Below are positions 42,235-54,475 of a stretch of DNA of 64,000 nt, one piece after another; position 1 is the first letter of the stretch, and each line of letters opens with the position of its first letter. The stretch comes from Metridium senile (lineage: Eukaryota > Cnidaria > Anthozoa > Actiniaria > Metridiidae): positions 4,583,384-4,647,383 of the forward strand of contig OX459106.1 of assembly GCA_949775045.1 (NCBI GenBank), read 5' to 3'. Both the position numbers and the translations under genes were made by a program. Under the pieces are notes generated by a model. It searched no databases and was not told the DNA's origin. It worked only from the letters and a program-made list of their open reading frames with translations.

Positions 42235-45200
42235 ATGGCGACTCAACTTAGATACCAAGGCAAAGTGGCTATAGTTACTGGCGGGTCTAAAGGAATCGGA
42301 GAAGGAATTGTACGAGAATTTGGTAAGTTAACTAATTCATCAATCAAATAAACCAACACTCAGTAGCATTCATTGCCAAGATATTCGCCAGTTGGCATTT
42401 GATTTATATTCGTTATATTCGCACGGTAAATGTAATTTGTCAGTAATTTGCAAGTAATTGTTTGTTAACATTTTGTATGTAAGTAAGAAATGTCTTTATT
42501 GAAATATGTAGCTAAAAGCTGATGAACTTGTGGCCCTAAATACTTTACAAGTAACACTACGATTATACAAAACACAGTAACTTATATGAATAAAAGAGAT
42601 AATAAAAATTATATTTTCTAAAAGCAAAGCTGTAGGTTTAATTAATTTAGCAATTCACGAAAATAATAGTGAATATTGTGTAGCACATAAGCAAGATTTG
42701 CGTAAGCTATTGAACTTTATTTGTAGCGTTTTGGGTTAGTTTTAGAGCCGTTTTCGAGTAAGTAAACGCTGTTTATGTTCTTATAGTTGAACTCATGCAT
42801 GTCACATGATGACAAATACACTGTTAGGGGAGGGGTGGGGAATTTGTGTCTACCATATTTTATGGTGTTATTCTAAATATTCTTTTCTTTTTATAGTGAA
42901 AGCTGGATCTAAAGTAGTGTTCTGTGCTAGAGGAGGTTTGCATTATTTGCTTTACATTATTATTAATACTACTATAATATTTTTAAATATACAGCTAATA
43001 ATTTACACAAATGTATTCTGACAAAAGAAGATCACTCAAGCTGAGTTCTTTATTTTGTTAAATAAATTATTTTCTAATGTTATTTTTTATGTGACAACAT
43101 TCTTTCAATTAGATGTCATATATACAAATCTAAAAAAGTATCAAACATAATTTGATACTTTTAAGCATGGTAACACTGTAATGTTTCAATTAAATCTGAA
43201 TAATATGTATTTGAAGGCCCGCTGGGTTTAACATCTTGTTTAAATCTGGTAAATTATATTATCAAAATGATACTAAAACCTTGGCAAGTAAATTTATTGG
43301 AAGGATCTTGGGAAGATCAAATTTTGGCAAGAACATGGATTGAATGTTTATGCAAGATCATGCCAGGATCTTGCCAGGATCTAGCATGACCATACATGGA
43401 TCTTGGGAAGATGTACGTTCAATCTGAGGGCCTTGGACAATACTTGGACAACCACTTTGTTTTCCTTTGAAAACAGGAAACAACAACAACATAGATTGAA
43501 ATACCCATTTATCAAAATACTATGTGTGACTGCATGTTAAAAAGCTCTATAACATGGATATCCTAAGATAATACACAACATCTTTTGTGATACATGTAGA
43601 TTAGTCAAGCCAATCTTTCTAATATTAAGTTTATTTTAGATGAAGCTGGCAAGAAGCTAGAAGCTGAGGTCAATGCTACAGGGCCAGGAGAGAGCATGTT
43701 TATAAGATGTGATGTCACTAAAGAAGATCAGCTAAAGGTTAGTGACAATTAGGACGAGATGCATGGTTAGGGACCAGCCATTGTTTATCAAGGGGGGGGG
43801 GGGGGTGGTTCAGGAGTATTTTTCTAGATGACTGGGTGCGGTTTATGATTTAATAAAATAATTAATAATTATAATATTTTGCACAATTATATAAAACGTT
43901 TAGTTAGTGTTTCACCTGTTCTATCAATTATTGAATTCTTGGAAATGCAGTTATGTATCCATAAATACCCAAAGCATTGGAACCACCAATAGGATTCATG
44001 TATAAGGAGACTTTTCATGGGGCCCAGAAATACATTTTCAAGGGGTGGGTCATGAATAAATAAAACATAAATAATGGCCAGTCCCTTAGCATGGTTTAAT
44101 TAATATTTTATTTCAGAACTTGGTTGATAAGACAATAGAAAAGTATGGACAACTGGATTGCTTGATTAACAATGCCGGGTGGCGTAAGTATATATTGTTA
44201 TATATAATTGTTTATCACACATTAGAAAGCCATAATTGTATATTCTTTGGTATATTCATGGTTAAACTCTTTTCTTTAGTATATACACCTACTTGCAGTA
44301 AGGTTGTCATACAAAATAGAACATTTGTCACAAAGAAAATAGAACATTTGTGATTTAGTGCGAAAGGAATTAATTAAAAGACAAAAGAGAGAGTTTAGCT
44401 TGAGTGATCTTCTTTTGTCTTTTAATCAATTCCTATCGTACTTAATCACAAATGTTCTATTTTCTTTATAACAAATGTATATTTTTGTATGACAACCTTC
44501 CTGCAAGTAGGTGTATATACTAAAAAATGAACATGTGAGCAGAGTTGTGTGCTAAAATATTTAACATAGAAGTGTTGAGTCTGTAGACTGCGAGCAGTCC
44601 CTACTTTTCCCTCCGAATTCAGAAAATTTTAACTTTAATAAAACGAGCGAGCGGGGATTGGGGGCGAGTTGGGGAGGGGAGGAGGGGAGAGGAAAAGTAG
44701 GGACTGCAGACAACACTGTAAAGGTTGAATTACCGCCCATTTTTCGCAGCTTGTCAAAACTATCATCGGCTCGTCATTATCGACTACATGAAATCAGATC
44801 CAATTAAAACTATCCAATTAGAAATCAGTAAAAAGTATAATTAAAGCATGTTTTCTGGGTCACTGGAAAGGTCAACTCTCTACATAAACTTCTAGTATAA
44901 AACTTCGCGAATAAGAATGATGCATGGAGACGCCTAAGACAAAAATTCCCTAACAAGAGAGGTCGGAAGGCCAGTCTTTCAACTGTAAACGATTTCTCTA
45001 GGGTTTGCAGTTATTCATTTAAGAACTTCTACGGTGATTTTGCCAAGAGTACAATGATTTCAACAGAGAATATATTTAACGTTCCAGGAAGATCTGGTGT
45101 AGGCAATCTCCCTCTTATATTCCTGTTTATTTGGCTATTCTATCGAACAGAAGACTCCTGGCTTTTCAGGAGACTTTCAACCATAGTTCTCTGCTCCGTC

Positions 45201-46183
45201 TCTAAATATATCTCACGTTTAGAAAATCCACTAAACTATTAAACTTCAATGGACCTTCGGCTATGTTTTCATACTGTGACCAGTCCCGATAAGCCAACCG
45301 AAGTGTTTGTCCCTTGATAGTTCTGATTGACAGGACGATGAGTGATCGTTAATTCTGACCAATGGGAATTTTCCGTTGTGTAGCCAACGGTGAATTCAAC
45401 CTTTACAGTGTTGTCTGCAGTCCCTACTTTTCCTCTCCCATCGCTCCTCCTCCTTTTCGCCCCCAATCCCCGCTCGTCCGTGTTTTATTTAAATGCTCAT
45501 TTTTCTCTCGTTTTCCTCGGAATCTGGAGGGAAAAGAAGGGACTGTTCGCAGTCTATGAGTCTGAGTCTCCCCATTTAGCCACTGGCTAAATACATTGAG
45601 ACGTTTTGTGATTTTTTTTGTATTATTTTGTATTTTCTATGATGTACTTGTCGCTTCTCCTTTCATAGTTAGATATACATTGCATAATTGCCCTCCTAGT
45701 CTATAATTATTATCAAAGCTATATAATGTATCTTCTTCGTCTTTTTCTTGTTAATTAAGCCCACATTCTGCATTGACAGACATTGGGTGTTTAAGCTGGC
45801 ATCAGCCAACCATACGTATCCATATCCAAATTACTTTTATAGTAATTGTTTGTAGAATTCATCAGCAGTCACGTATGCACAGCTTTTTAGGCATATGCAA
45901 TTCAACATTGTAATGCTGTATTTTAGATCCACCAGAGAAAACTATTGATGACACAAGCATACAAGATTTCAAGAACTTGTTGGATTTAAATTTAGTTAAT
46001 TATTTTATATTGTGTAAGGTAGGCAACTAATACATATATATTAATTTTGATTTGCTTTATTAATTATAGTCATATTGCAGCTGTATATCCATGTAATATT
46101 TGTTTTATGTCAAGAAACAGGTAGTCATTATACGAAGTATATCCACATACTCTGAACTCCTGAATAACAGTATAATTTATTTA

Positions 46184-46246
<63 letters not shown>

Positions 46247-49200
46247 TATTTTATTTGAGGGAAATTTTCCACTTTATACAGCTTTATTGGGGTCTGTACG
46301 ATTATTAATTATTTAAATAAATTTAAACTTATCCGTGTCTAGCTATTTGAGACACCTTAAGGTAAAACTAAGACCAGAAGCTCAAAATACATGGGAGCTA
46401 CCCCAACCCTAAAAAAATGAAAATATATGATATTGAAACATATATATATATGTGCTTATAGATGTAAGTCTATCTCCACAGCGGAAAGAGATTTGATTTA
46501 TTGTATATATTGGGAAATTATTGAGTCAAATGAATCGAATTAGGTATAATTCCCATTTGTGTTGCATAATAATTTTTTTGAGAAAACATTAAGGCATATT
46601 AGGTGCATGAATATATAAGCACTTAGGCCTGATCTTGATCAACTCAGGAAGATTGTGTAAAAACATTGAATAAATTTTACTACAGATACTATATTGCTCT
46701 CCTAATTGCATACTAAAAAGTCTAATAATATCTATTTTTCAGCTGTCATTACCTCATCTACGTAAAACAAAGGGCAACATTATCAATGTATCTAGTCTTG
46801 TAGGACAAATAGGACAGGCTAATGCTGTAGCATATGTGGCAACAAAGGTACTCAAAACTAACATATAATATATAATATATACACCATGGAAATGGAAACT
46901 TTACAGAGTAAACTACTGTAGAGACTGCGTCGGTGTATATAATATCAATGATAGCTAGCAATAAAATGAAGTTTGATTGTCAAAAAATGAAACCCACTAT
47001 ATCTATACTATGTACAGCTATTTCAAAAAACGTTGAATACTAAAGGGGTCTATAAAGGGGGGTTCTGGTGTTGCTTTGTGGCTAATTTGAAACACCATTG
47101 TCGCCTTTATAGTATTTATTTTGTATGTCACTGTCGCATTTTTTTAATTCTATGTCGGATGTCAGTTTTACACAATGCCAATGTCGCCGCTTTTTTGGGC
47201 CATGTCACGTGTCACAAGAAACCCTTTATAGGCCCCACTAAATGAAGTACATTCCAAGACCAAAGGGCACCCTGGGGCAATATTTACTACCCTTTATTAG
47301 CTTGTATAGCTGTTTTGAATAGAATACACTAAGAATAAATTACTAATCATCATTCATTTTACTTTAAACAATATTACATGTCCCAAAATGCATTTCAGTC
47401 TTGCAATGCACTATTCAGTATTTTTTAATGTTTTTTGAAATAGCTGTAAATAATACACTGTGCAAGTTTCTCAGCAGCTTACTGCGGTTTTCCACTTTCT
47501 GCGAACTCAGACATTCCCACGGCTTCATGTGGAACACGTTTTTAGCTGCCGTCAATCAAAACCAATTAGTCGGTACCTTTTAAATCCTTGATTGACGGCA
47601 GCTAAAAAGGTATTTCACAACGAGCCGTTGAAATGTGAGAGTTCGCAGAAAGTCGAAAACCGCAGTAATATTTGTCTCATAATGTTTTCAAAATGTGGTT
47701 TTAACATACAGGGTGCCATCACATCTATGACTAAAGCCCTTGCAGTGGATGAAGCCAAATATGGTGTTCGTGTTAATACGTGAGTATTTAAGAAATACTA
47801 TGCTATCGCCATTATGTGTTTAATTCCACACATCATCCCTACTTCCTGAGTAATGATATTTGTTTGTTAATTAGGAAATCACCCCTCCCCACTGAGCAAG
47901 GATATTTGTTTGTTTCCTTATTATAACCTCTTTCTTGATATTTGTACTTTTATGTTTGTCAACCATCACCCCTGCCCTGAGTAGTGATAGATGTTTATTT
48001 GTACATTTTTGTTTGGTGACCATCACCCCTCCCCTGAATAATTTGATATTGGTTTGTTTGTTGACCATCACCCCTCCCCTGAGTAATAATACATGTTTAT
48101 TTGTACTTTTTTGTTTGTTGACCATCACCCCTCCCCTCATGAGTAATGATATTTGTTTGTCTGTTGACCATCACCCCCCCCCCCCCCTGAGTAACAATAT
48201 TGTTTTTTTTTCTGTACTTTTTTGTTTGTTGATCATCACCCCTCCCCTGAGTAATGATATTTGTTTGTTTGTCGACCATCACCACTTCCCTGAATAATGC
48301 TATTGGTTTGTTTGTTGACCATCACCCCTCCCCTGAGTAATGATATTTGTCTGTTTGTTGACCATCACCCCTCCCCTGAGTAATCATACTTGTTTGTTTG
48401 TTGACCATCACCCCTCCCCTAGGTAATGATATTGGTTTGTTTGTTGACCCGCATCACCACTCTCCTGAGTAATGATATTGGTTTATTTGTTGACCATCTA
48501 CCCTCTCCTGAGTAATGATATTGGTTTGTTTGGTTACCATCTACCCTCCCCTGAGTAATGATATTGGTTTGTTTGGTGACCATCTACCCTCCCCTGAGTA
48601 ATGATATTGTTTTGTTTGTTGACCATCAGATGGCCACTTTTCTTTTCCACGAGAATTTAGCTTTCATTATTCCCTTCCCGTTTTACCTAATTGATATTTG
48701 TTTGTTTATAGTCTGTCACCTGGCAACGTATGGACGCCACTGTGGGACGAGCTTGCGCAGAAGACTGAAGACTTCCAAAAATGTAAACGCGATGGCGAGG
48801 AAGCTCAGGTCAGCGGTAACACATCTTTAGAACTCACTTTAATTTAGAGTTGAAACACTTGGTTATTTCAAATGCAGCTTAACTATTCTATCTCAGGATT
48901 TTTCTTAAATAAAAATATTGTTTTCATACTCATTTTGAAATACCGATGTTTTATTCAGTGGTTTCGCTTGTGTTTTACAAATCGCGTTCAAAAAGGCACA
49001 AGAAACCCCATCCGCGCACCAAAAAAAATATTTATGTATAATTGTTTTGTTTAGATATTCCAATTAACGACGTCGAAAAAAGAAAGATAAATTGATTTAA
49101 ACAAAAGAAAAAAATACCATAAGTCAACAAATATTGCTATTCATTGGGTACCATAAGTCAACAAATATTGCTATTCATTGGGCTTGATATCTCAAAAGAA

Positions 49201-50302
49201 AGCAAACTGACCATTTTATTATTTATTATTTTCATTTATTGACTTAGTTAATTAGACATTATAATGTAGGTTCCAAAAGTTTTATGTGTTGGAAGGTTAT
49301 GTATTTTGAGGGACTGAACGTTTTCACTCCATCACATTTTTATTCACCAAGCCTTCGAGCAAAAAATAAAAATAACAAGAAAATCACGTAATTTTTTCCT
49401 TTTTTTGTCATGACCGTCAACCCTTATATGAATATGATGAAGAGAAAAATGTTTGAAATCTCGTTGTGTATAATTATTGTAGGGTTGATCGAGAAAAAGT
49501 GTATTGGGTTTATTCATACTAATTGATTACTAATTACTTGTATATCTGTATTGGCATTAGTTATTTGTAAATATCCATTTCTATCTTCCTATATTTATAT
49601 CAACTTATATTTTTTTATATTAATTTGTAAGGGCATTGAGAATGATTAGGATGCACTAGAAATAAATTATTATTTAAGGGAGGCGTAATTGTCTTGTGGT
49701 CAGGGGATCGAATTCCCGGCCTAATGGTCTGGGTCGGGTGATTACGTTGTCCTTTGGCAAGACACGGAGGTCCCGTCTGCCTTCACTCTTATTCCTACAT
49801 AATGAGAACGTAAAATATCCTATTGTGGTCTTCGAAAAGAGCAGGGGATTGTCTCCCAGCACAACAGTCAGGTCTCAGATATACTACAGGGTCTACTGTC
49901 AATAGCTGTTATTACAGTTATATGCAAATGATTTCAAACAATGGATTCAAATTGAGGCTTTCGGGCAAACCTATTGTTTTCTCCCGAAAGCCTCGACTTC
50001 AACCCATTGTTCAAAATCATTTGCATATAACTGTAATAACAGCTATTGGCGTCGTACGCCGTTGTGGTGTCCCTGCCTTCGTATGAAGGAAAAAGCAATA
50101 AACAATAAACAATTATTATTATTATTATTCTAATATTTATATTTTCTTTCAGTTACTGGGTCGCATGGGCACATTAGAGGAATCAGGAAAATCCTGTTTG
50201 TTCCTGGCTGCTGATGCCACCTTCACAACCGGTATTGACCTGTTTTTATCCGGTGGTGCCGAGCTGAATTATGGGAGAAAAACTAGGCTGGATCCAAAAT
50301 AA
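42235..50302 (+). CDS. HSD17B14: HSD17B14-like short-chain dehydrogenase/reductase, complete, nine exons
   Basis: Exons are 42235-42322, 42897-42935, 43640-43737, 44117-44183, 45927-46018, 46743-46847, 47712-47779, 48712-48808 and 50153-50302. They total 804 nt, or 267 residues plus stop; human HSD17B14 has 270 residues. Every join has GT/AG borders and matching phase. The product is a classical SDR with a Rossmann fold. It shows the TGGSKGIG cofactor loop, ARGD after strand 2 (consistent with NAD preference), CDVTKED, the NNAG motif, NVSSLVG with the catalytic serine, and the YVATK active site (Tyr, Lys). The segment [14 protein letters not shown] is diagnostic for the HSD17B14/DHRS10 group. 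From the family, it oxidises 17-beta-hydroxysteroids or fatty alcohols/sugars with NAD in the cytosol; the natural substrate here is unknown. The start is the first ATG before the conserved GKVAIVTGG. Introns 4, 6 and 7 hold foldback elements and a minisatellite. Confidence 0.96.
43240..43440. repeat. 'aagatcttgccaggatcttg' degenerate repeat
   Basis: In intron 2 of the dehydrogenase gene. The words 'ggaaggatcttgggaagatc', 'catgccaggatcttgccagg' and 'catggatcttgggaagatg' recur at short, irregular spacing. Confidence 0.6.
44275..44525. mobile_element. Foldback MITE (intron 4)
   Basis: 'agtatatacacctacttgca', 'aaggttgtcatacaaaatag' and 'aacatttgtgatttagtgcg' are followed, after a short loop, by their near-exact inverse ending 'tgcaagtaggtgtatatact'. 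Arms are about 110 bp. Confidence 0.88.
44575..45565. mobile_element. Non-autonomous DNA element with about 190-bp inverted repeats (intron 4)
   Basis: Left arm: 'gactgcgagcagtccctact', 'cggggattgggggcgagttg', 'gactgcagacaacactgtaa'. Right arm: 'ttacagtgttgtctgcagtc', 'cgcccccaatccccgctcgt', 'gactgttcgcagtctatgag'. The middle, about 600 bp, shows no recognised transposase. Confidence 0.85.
46185..46243. repeat. (TA)n microsatellite (intron 5)
   Basis: About 29 TA dinucleotides in the intron before exon 6 of the dehydrogenase gene. Confidence 0.97.
46885..46970. mobile_element. MITE end fragment, 'actgcgtcggtgt...aaaatga' family (intron 6)
   Basis: 'atggaaatggaaactttaca', 'agtaaactactgtagagact' and 'gcgtcggtgtatataatatc' match the family array at 36350-36800. 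Confidence 0.7.
47470..47670. mobile_element. Foldback MITE just before exon 7
   Basis: Arms 'ttactgcggttttccacttt', 'ctgcgaactcagaca', 'tttagctgccgtcaatcaa' and their inverse 'ttgattgacggcagctaaaa', 'gagttcgcagaaagtcgaaa', 'accgcagtaa'. It ends about 42 bp before the acceptor of exon 7. Confidence 0.88.
47860..48640. repeat. Minisatellite in intron 7, unit about 50-60 bp
   Basis: Around 14 diverged units with 'gttgaccatcacccctcccc', 'tgagtaatgatatttgtttg' and 'tttgttgacc'. Length variation comes partly from a C run at 48175-48187. It fills the intron between exons 7 and 8. Confidence 0.93.
49676..49800 (+). mobile_element. SINE-like element (intron 8)
   Basis: 'ggggatcgaattcccggcct', 'aatggtctgggtcgggtgat' and 'tacgttgtcctttggcaaga' form the B-box and the conserved 'gttgtcctt-ggcaagaca' body found in several animal SINE families. 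It continues into a foldback (49905-50047) and ends near an A/T tail (aataaacaataaacaatta) at 50095. Confidence 0.6.
49905..50047. repeat. Foldback segment in intron 8
   Basis: 'atagctgttattacagttat', 'atgcaaatgatttcaaacaa' and 'tgaggctttcggg' are mirrored by 'cccgaaagcctcg', 'tcaaaatcatttgcatataa' and 'ctgtaataacagctat'. Confidence 0.85.
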
Positions 50303-50373
50303 CGAGAGCAAGATATATATATTATGACAATGATTCGGGGATCTGGTTTATGAATGAAAGAGGAATTTTCTGA

Positions 50374-50379
50374 AATAAA
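50374..50379 (+). terminator. Poly(A) signal of the dehydrogenase gene
   Basis: AATAAA, 71 bp after the stop codon. Confidence 0.6.
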
Positions 50380-50479
50380 AAATAATAATTTTTTTGTATA
50401 CAATGTACTCGCTATCTAGAATCTGATTGGCTAAGATTATTTTTACAATCAGACAATCTGCAGATTTAAAAATGTTGAA

Positions 50480-50715
50480 TTTGCAGCCAGGATTCATATT
50501 ACAGTGCTGCTATTTCAACTGGGGCCACCTCGAGTTTATTAGCCAATCACGTTTGAGCTTAAGAACAAAAGATATCTACTTTGTCTCCTTATCAGCCAAT
50601 CAAATTATAGGCGCGAATTGACTTGACGGATCGTCTATGTCTGGTTCTTTTGTTCTTAAGCTCAAACGTGATTGGCTAAAAAACTCGGGGTGGCCCCGGT
50701 TGAATTAGCAGCACT
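50480..50715. mobile_element. Foldback element downstream of the dehydrogenase gene
   Basis: 'gtgctgctatttcaactggg', 'gccacctcgagtttattagc', 'caatcacgtttgagcttaag' and the inverse 'cttaagctcaaacgtgattg', 'gctaaaaaactcggggtggc', 'ttagcagcac'. Confidence 0.8.
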
Positions 50716-50720
50716 AATTG

Positions 50721-51940
50721 AATACAAATTGGTTTGACTCTGGCCTGATTGTGGTTTAATTTATTCAGACGTTTCGATCTACACTTAGACCTTCATCAGC
50801 TAGTGATCGTTACAAACTGAGCTAGTGATTCGTTATAATGTGTCGCGCGCGGATTTTAATATTGTTTAAAGGCCCAGTATCGACCGGGATGCTTTGCGTG
50901 CCTCGCCCTAATTTCGTGTATCACGAAATTATCAAAGTTCATAATGCCTTCTCAATCCAAATAATCCTAAGTAATCCTGCTAATATCTCAATACATTTCA
51001 CTGTATTTAAGTTCTCTATGTATTTTACAACATCTGTGCCGCAATATTTTGTATATTTTCCGTAAATAGATGTAAATAACAAGCTTTGATGTTTGAGTAG
51101 ATTACAATCAACTCGGCCGCTTCGCAGGCATCTCATTCCGATCCACGGACTAGCAGTTCAAATATGCCATAGAGATGCTCAGACGAGACGATAATATACT
51201 ATGGACATTAAAAATACTTATTAACTTTATATTTGGAGCTCAACGTTCTTAAACATATTTTTACTACAACGATTGCTTAATTATAACAAAGCGGACAAAT
51301 CGAGTTGATCAATATCGTTACTTTGATAATACAACAGAAATACACATAACATACCATGCCCAATCCTTTATTATATTCACCGCATACTATTACACGATAG
51401 TTTTCTTCTCAGGGATGCATTTAAGGATATTCAGAAACACTCAAAAGCTCAAAGGTTCGTCGAAAGAGTTCGCTACTTTCATGTATGTTGATATGTGATA
51501 TTTTTCGTATCTCCGTACGGCCATGGACTTTGAACTTACGCGGTTTTTGGCCAATTAGAGAGCGCCATTTAACAATAACGCTATTTCAAAACAAAAACAA
51601 ACGGCCGCAAAGCATCCCGGTCGATACTGGGCCTTTAAGCGCGCACTATTCTAGAATTTAAAAAAAATGCCTCAATTTATAATATATAGCTCTCTATATC
51701 TCTCAGCTCAGCTTTACAGTCTACTAATGTGTATATGGCGGATTTATCGGACTTCTGTAAACCAGTAGTTTTCAATCATGAGTGTTGTTAGTAAATGCCT
51801 CCGAGGCCTGACTGTTATATAATTATTTGATCATTTACAATTATTTTATATATTTTAGGTATAGCAATATGATCATTTCCTGAATTTTCTGAATAAATTA
51901 AACCAAAATTAGGCCAGAGTCAAACCAATTTGTATTTAAA
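50721..51940. mobile_element. Non-autonomous DNA element, 'aatacaaattggtttgactc' ends
   Basis: Terminal inverted repeats of about 48 bp: left 'aatacaaattggtttgactc', 'tggcctgatt'; right 'aggccagagtcaaaccaatt', 'tgtattt'. It includes the motif 'gacgtttcgatctacactta', 'gaccttcatcag'. A shorter diverged relative is at 54200-54475. It is interrupted by a TTAA-flanked insertion (50870-51634). Confidence 0.82.
50870..51634. mobile_element. TTAA-flanked MITE nested in the previous element (piggyBac-like target)
   Basis: TTAA at 50866-50869 and 51635-51638. Perfect terminal inverted repeats of about 28 bp start aggcccagtatcgaccggga. The 765-bp interior shows no transposase frame. Confidence 0.88.
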
Positions 51941-52099
51941 TCTACAGATAAGTGAAAAATAATTGGCTAGACTATTATTTTTGGCTTATCTGTAGGTTGC
52001 ACCTGCAATGCATTATTCGCCAAAAATATCACTTTACTGTCCACTTTTGTTGTTTTCTTGCTCACAAACATGCATTGTATATACGATCAACGTGAAATA

Positions 52100-53100
52100 A
52101 TTTTGTTGCTTAATTTTCTCTCAAAACAATGTATAATAAAACAATTATTGAATTCGGTTTTTGAGATATCAGAATAATCAAAGTCTCGACATGTATAATC
52201 AGGCTCGTCCTCCGGCCTCGACCTTGATTATTCTGGATATCAAAAACCTCATCCAATAATTGTTTATGGTAGATTGGTTTCATTAGGCATAAGTTCCTAA
52301 CTTTATTTCTTTCACACGTACGCCAAAACGACAAATTAAATTTTCAGTGGAAACTTGAGCGCTTGTTTATTATCAAATTAGTGAAATAACCTGAATATGT
52401 GCATGCGGTGCCCCGGTGATTCACAATTCATTTACAAATGTCAAATGCATGAGTGCTATAAAGTTTCAACTATGTAAAGTTTCAAAATTATGTCTGATAC
52501 AATAAATAGCTATTTTCTTGTAACTATTTTGTTGATGCCTATATCTATATCTTACATATAAAGGGCTCTTACATACGGTGTTAGGGGGTGTCCCATACAT
52601 ATATGTCTTAAATAAGATTTGTGTAATTGCGGCGCTAGGGGAGTGTCGAGCTAGTGCCTGAAGGGACACCCCCTAGATCCGCCCTGATAGCTTCCTCAGC
52701 AGTCGCTTTTATGTTCTGGTATCTAGTTCCTTCTTGTTGGGTAGGGAACTCGGAAAACAATTACACTGTTGTGAACATTCATAAGCAAAAATATTAATAC
52801 TTTCAGCATTCATTTTTACCAAGAAAAGTACAATTTTAGAATATAGTCTTCCAGGAACTTTTAAAACATCACATTTAAAGTAACGGGTATGCTGGTCATA
52901 TATCAGAGGTAAAAATCAGCGATTTGATATCTTTAGGGTCTTAAATTAGGGTGTTGAAAAGGGAATTAGCCTATCGCATAATAACGTAATATGTATGCCT
53001 GCGTAAACTCAGAATATTATTAAAGGAAAACTATGTCAAAAGATTTTTAATCCAATATATAAAATTGAACAAACATTGGGTTTTAAGAGTATTGACATTT
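52100..53100. other. Intergenic, minor repeats
   Basis: A loose inverted repeat at 52132-52262 (caattattgaattcggtttt ... atccaataattg) and a palindromic 'agggggtgtcccatac / gggacaccccctag' pair at 52583-52676. No gene was recognised. Confidence 0.45.
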
Positions 53101-53385
53101 ACAGTGCGACTCGCCGTACCGTAGTTACCTACACAAACATTTGATGAATTTTTGACATTTTTTTTGACATTTTTTCATCTCAATTGGACCAATTACAGAC
53201 ATGAAAGTATCTTAAGTCTCCGCCTCTGATCGATATTAACTCCGCCTCTCGATATAAACTCCGCCTCTCGATATAAACGTGTATCTGATTGGTCCGATTG
53301 AGATGAAAAAATGTCAAAATAATGTCAAAAATTCATCAAATGTTTTTGTAAGTGACTACGGTACGGCGAGTCGCACTGTAAATCA
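53100..53385. mobile_element. Foldback MITE with 'tttacagtgcgactcgccgt' ends
   Basis: Arms of about 100 bp: 'cagtgcgactcgccgtaccg', 'aaacatttgatgaatttttg', 'catctcaattggacca', with the inverse at 53290-53385. The centre has three 'ctccgcctctcgatataaac'-type tandem words. Confidence 0.88.
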
Positions 53386-53444
53386 AGAGCAACAATAACA
53401 CTATACTTTGTATATGAATACATGAGAAAAATATCATACGCCCT

Positions 53445-53525
53445 TCAGGGCGGGAATTGAAGCCCACAGTTTTGGCTTTCTAGACCGACGTGTTACCACT
53501 GCATTACAAGGACGACCACGCTGGA
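53445..53525 (-). mobile_element. tRNA-derived SINE
   Basis: On the minus strand: 'gtggtcgtccttgtaatgca', 'gtggtaacacgtcggtctag', 'aaagccaaaactgtgggctt', 'caattcccgccctgaa'. A and B boxes and a 7-base AGA-anticodon-like loop are visible. Stem mismatches and lack of a closing acceptor stem argue against a working tRNA. Confidence 0.55.
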
Positions 53526-53666
53526 TAAGCAGCCGGATGATGTAGTATAGGGCAAATGTTGGGGTCCCAGGGCGATATTTATCTCTTAGGTAAATTTGAA
53601 CACCATAAATGGAAACGTAGAAGTGAAGTGAACAATGAATTGAAATTTGTTCGGTGTACTGAGTGA

Positions 53667-53855
53667 ATCCGATTACCATTTCCCAGTTTATATTTGCACC
53701 AAATGCCAGTCAAAAATCACATAATCCCATCAGTTTTCCTCAAGTTTCCAATCCCATTCCCATTTTCTATTGTTCTTTTATTTGTAAATCCCAGTCCCAG
53801 TGCATTCAATCCCATTTTCCCAGTCAAAAATAAGGCCAATCCCAGCTCTCATTTT
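53667..53855. repeat. 'aatcccag / atcccatt' dispersed repeat, copy 2
   Basis: Second copy of the repeat at 40787-40975, in the same orientation. The flanking words 'ccatttcccagttt-atatttg' also match. Confidence 0.8.
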
Positions 53856-54199
53856 AGCCCTTCAGGACCCTCTTCAAGCTTGCATCTTCTTTATCTTGTA
53901 AAATGTACCTTTGAGCTCATACTTCTGATTTTGCTTCGTCGTCTTTGTTTTATTTAAGAACTGAAACTGTCTGATGAAAATAGAGAAAAATTAAAATCCT
54001 CTCTTTTTTCAGCAAACAGTTTCAGTAATTTAATTCTTGTATACTTCAAGCAGTTTATTCAGCTCATCTTTTTCTTTTCCGACGAGTCGTTTAGCTTGTT
54101 CAGTTGCCTCCTCGATATAGTCGATCTTGTCGTGAGAGCTATGAGGCACATTTATAACAAATATATTTCTTATAATACTAAAAATGTTGAATTTGCAGC

Positions 54200-54475
54200 C
54201 AATTTGACTCTGGCCTGATTTTGTTCAAATTTATTCAGACGTTTCGATCTACACTTAGACCTTCATCAGTGATCGTTACTGATGAAGGTCTAAGTGTAGA
54301 TAAAAAGAAGAAAAATCTCGCGCGCTAATCAAAGTCTTTTGTTGTTTCTCATCTACAATACCATATATGGTAATGGCATTGTTTTCAAGATTGCATATGG
54401 TATCTTTGATACGGAAACGTCTTAATAAATTTCACCCATGCAAATCATTCCAGAGTCAAACCAATATGTATTTTA
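54200..54475. mobile_element. Short relative of the 50721-51940 element
   Basis: Ends 'ttgactctggcctgattttg' and 'ccagagtcaaaccaatatgt' are inverted. Inside is a palindrome 'ctacacttagaccttcatca / tgatgaaggtctaagtgtag' around 'gtgatcgtta'. Confidence 0.75.

Noticed and set aside
47860..48640. CRISPR-like array
   Set aside because: Repeats and 'spacers' are both degenerate copies of one minisatellite unit inside a eukaryotic intron.
53434..53679. 81-codon minus-strand ORF
   Set aside because: It is translation through a tRNA-derived SINE.
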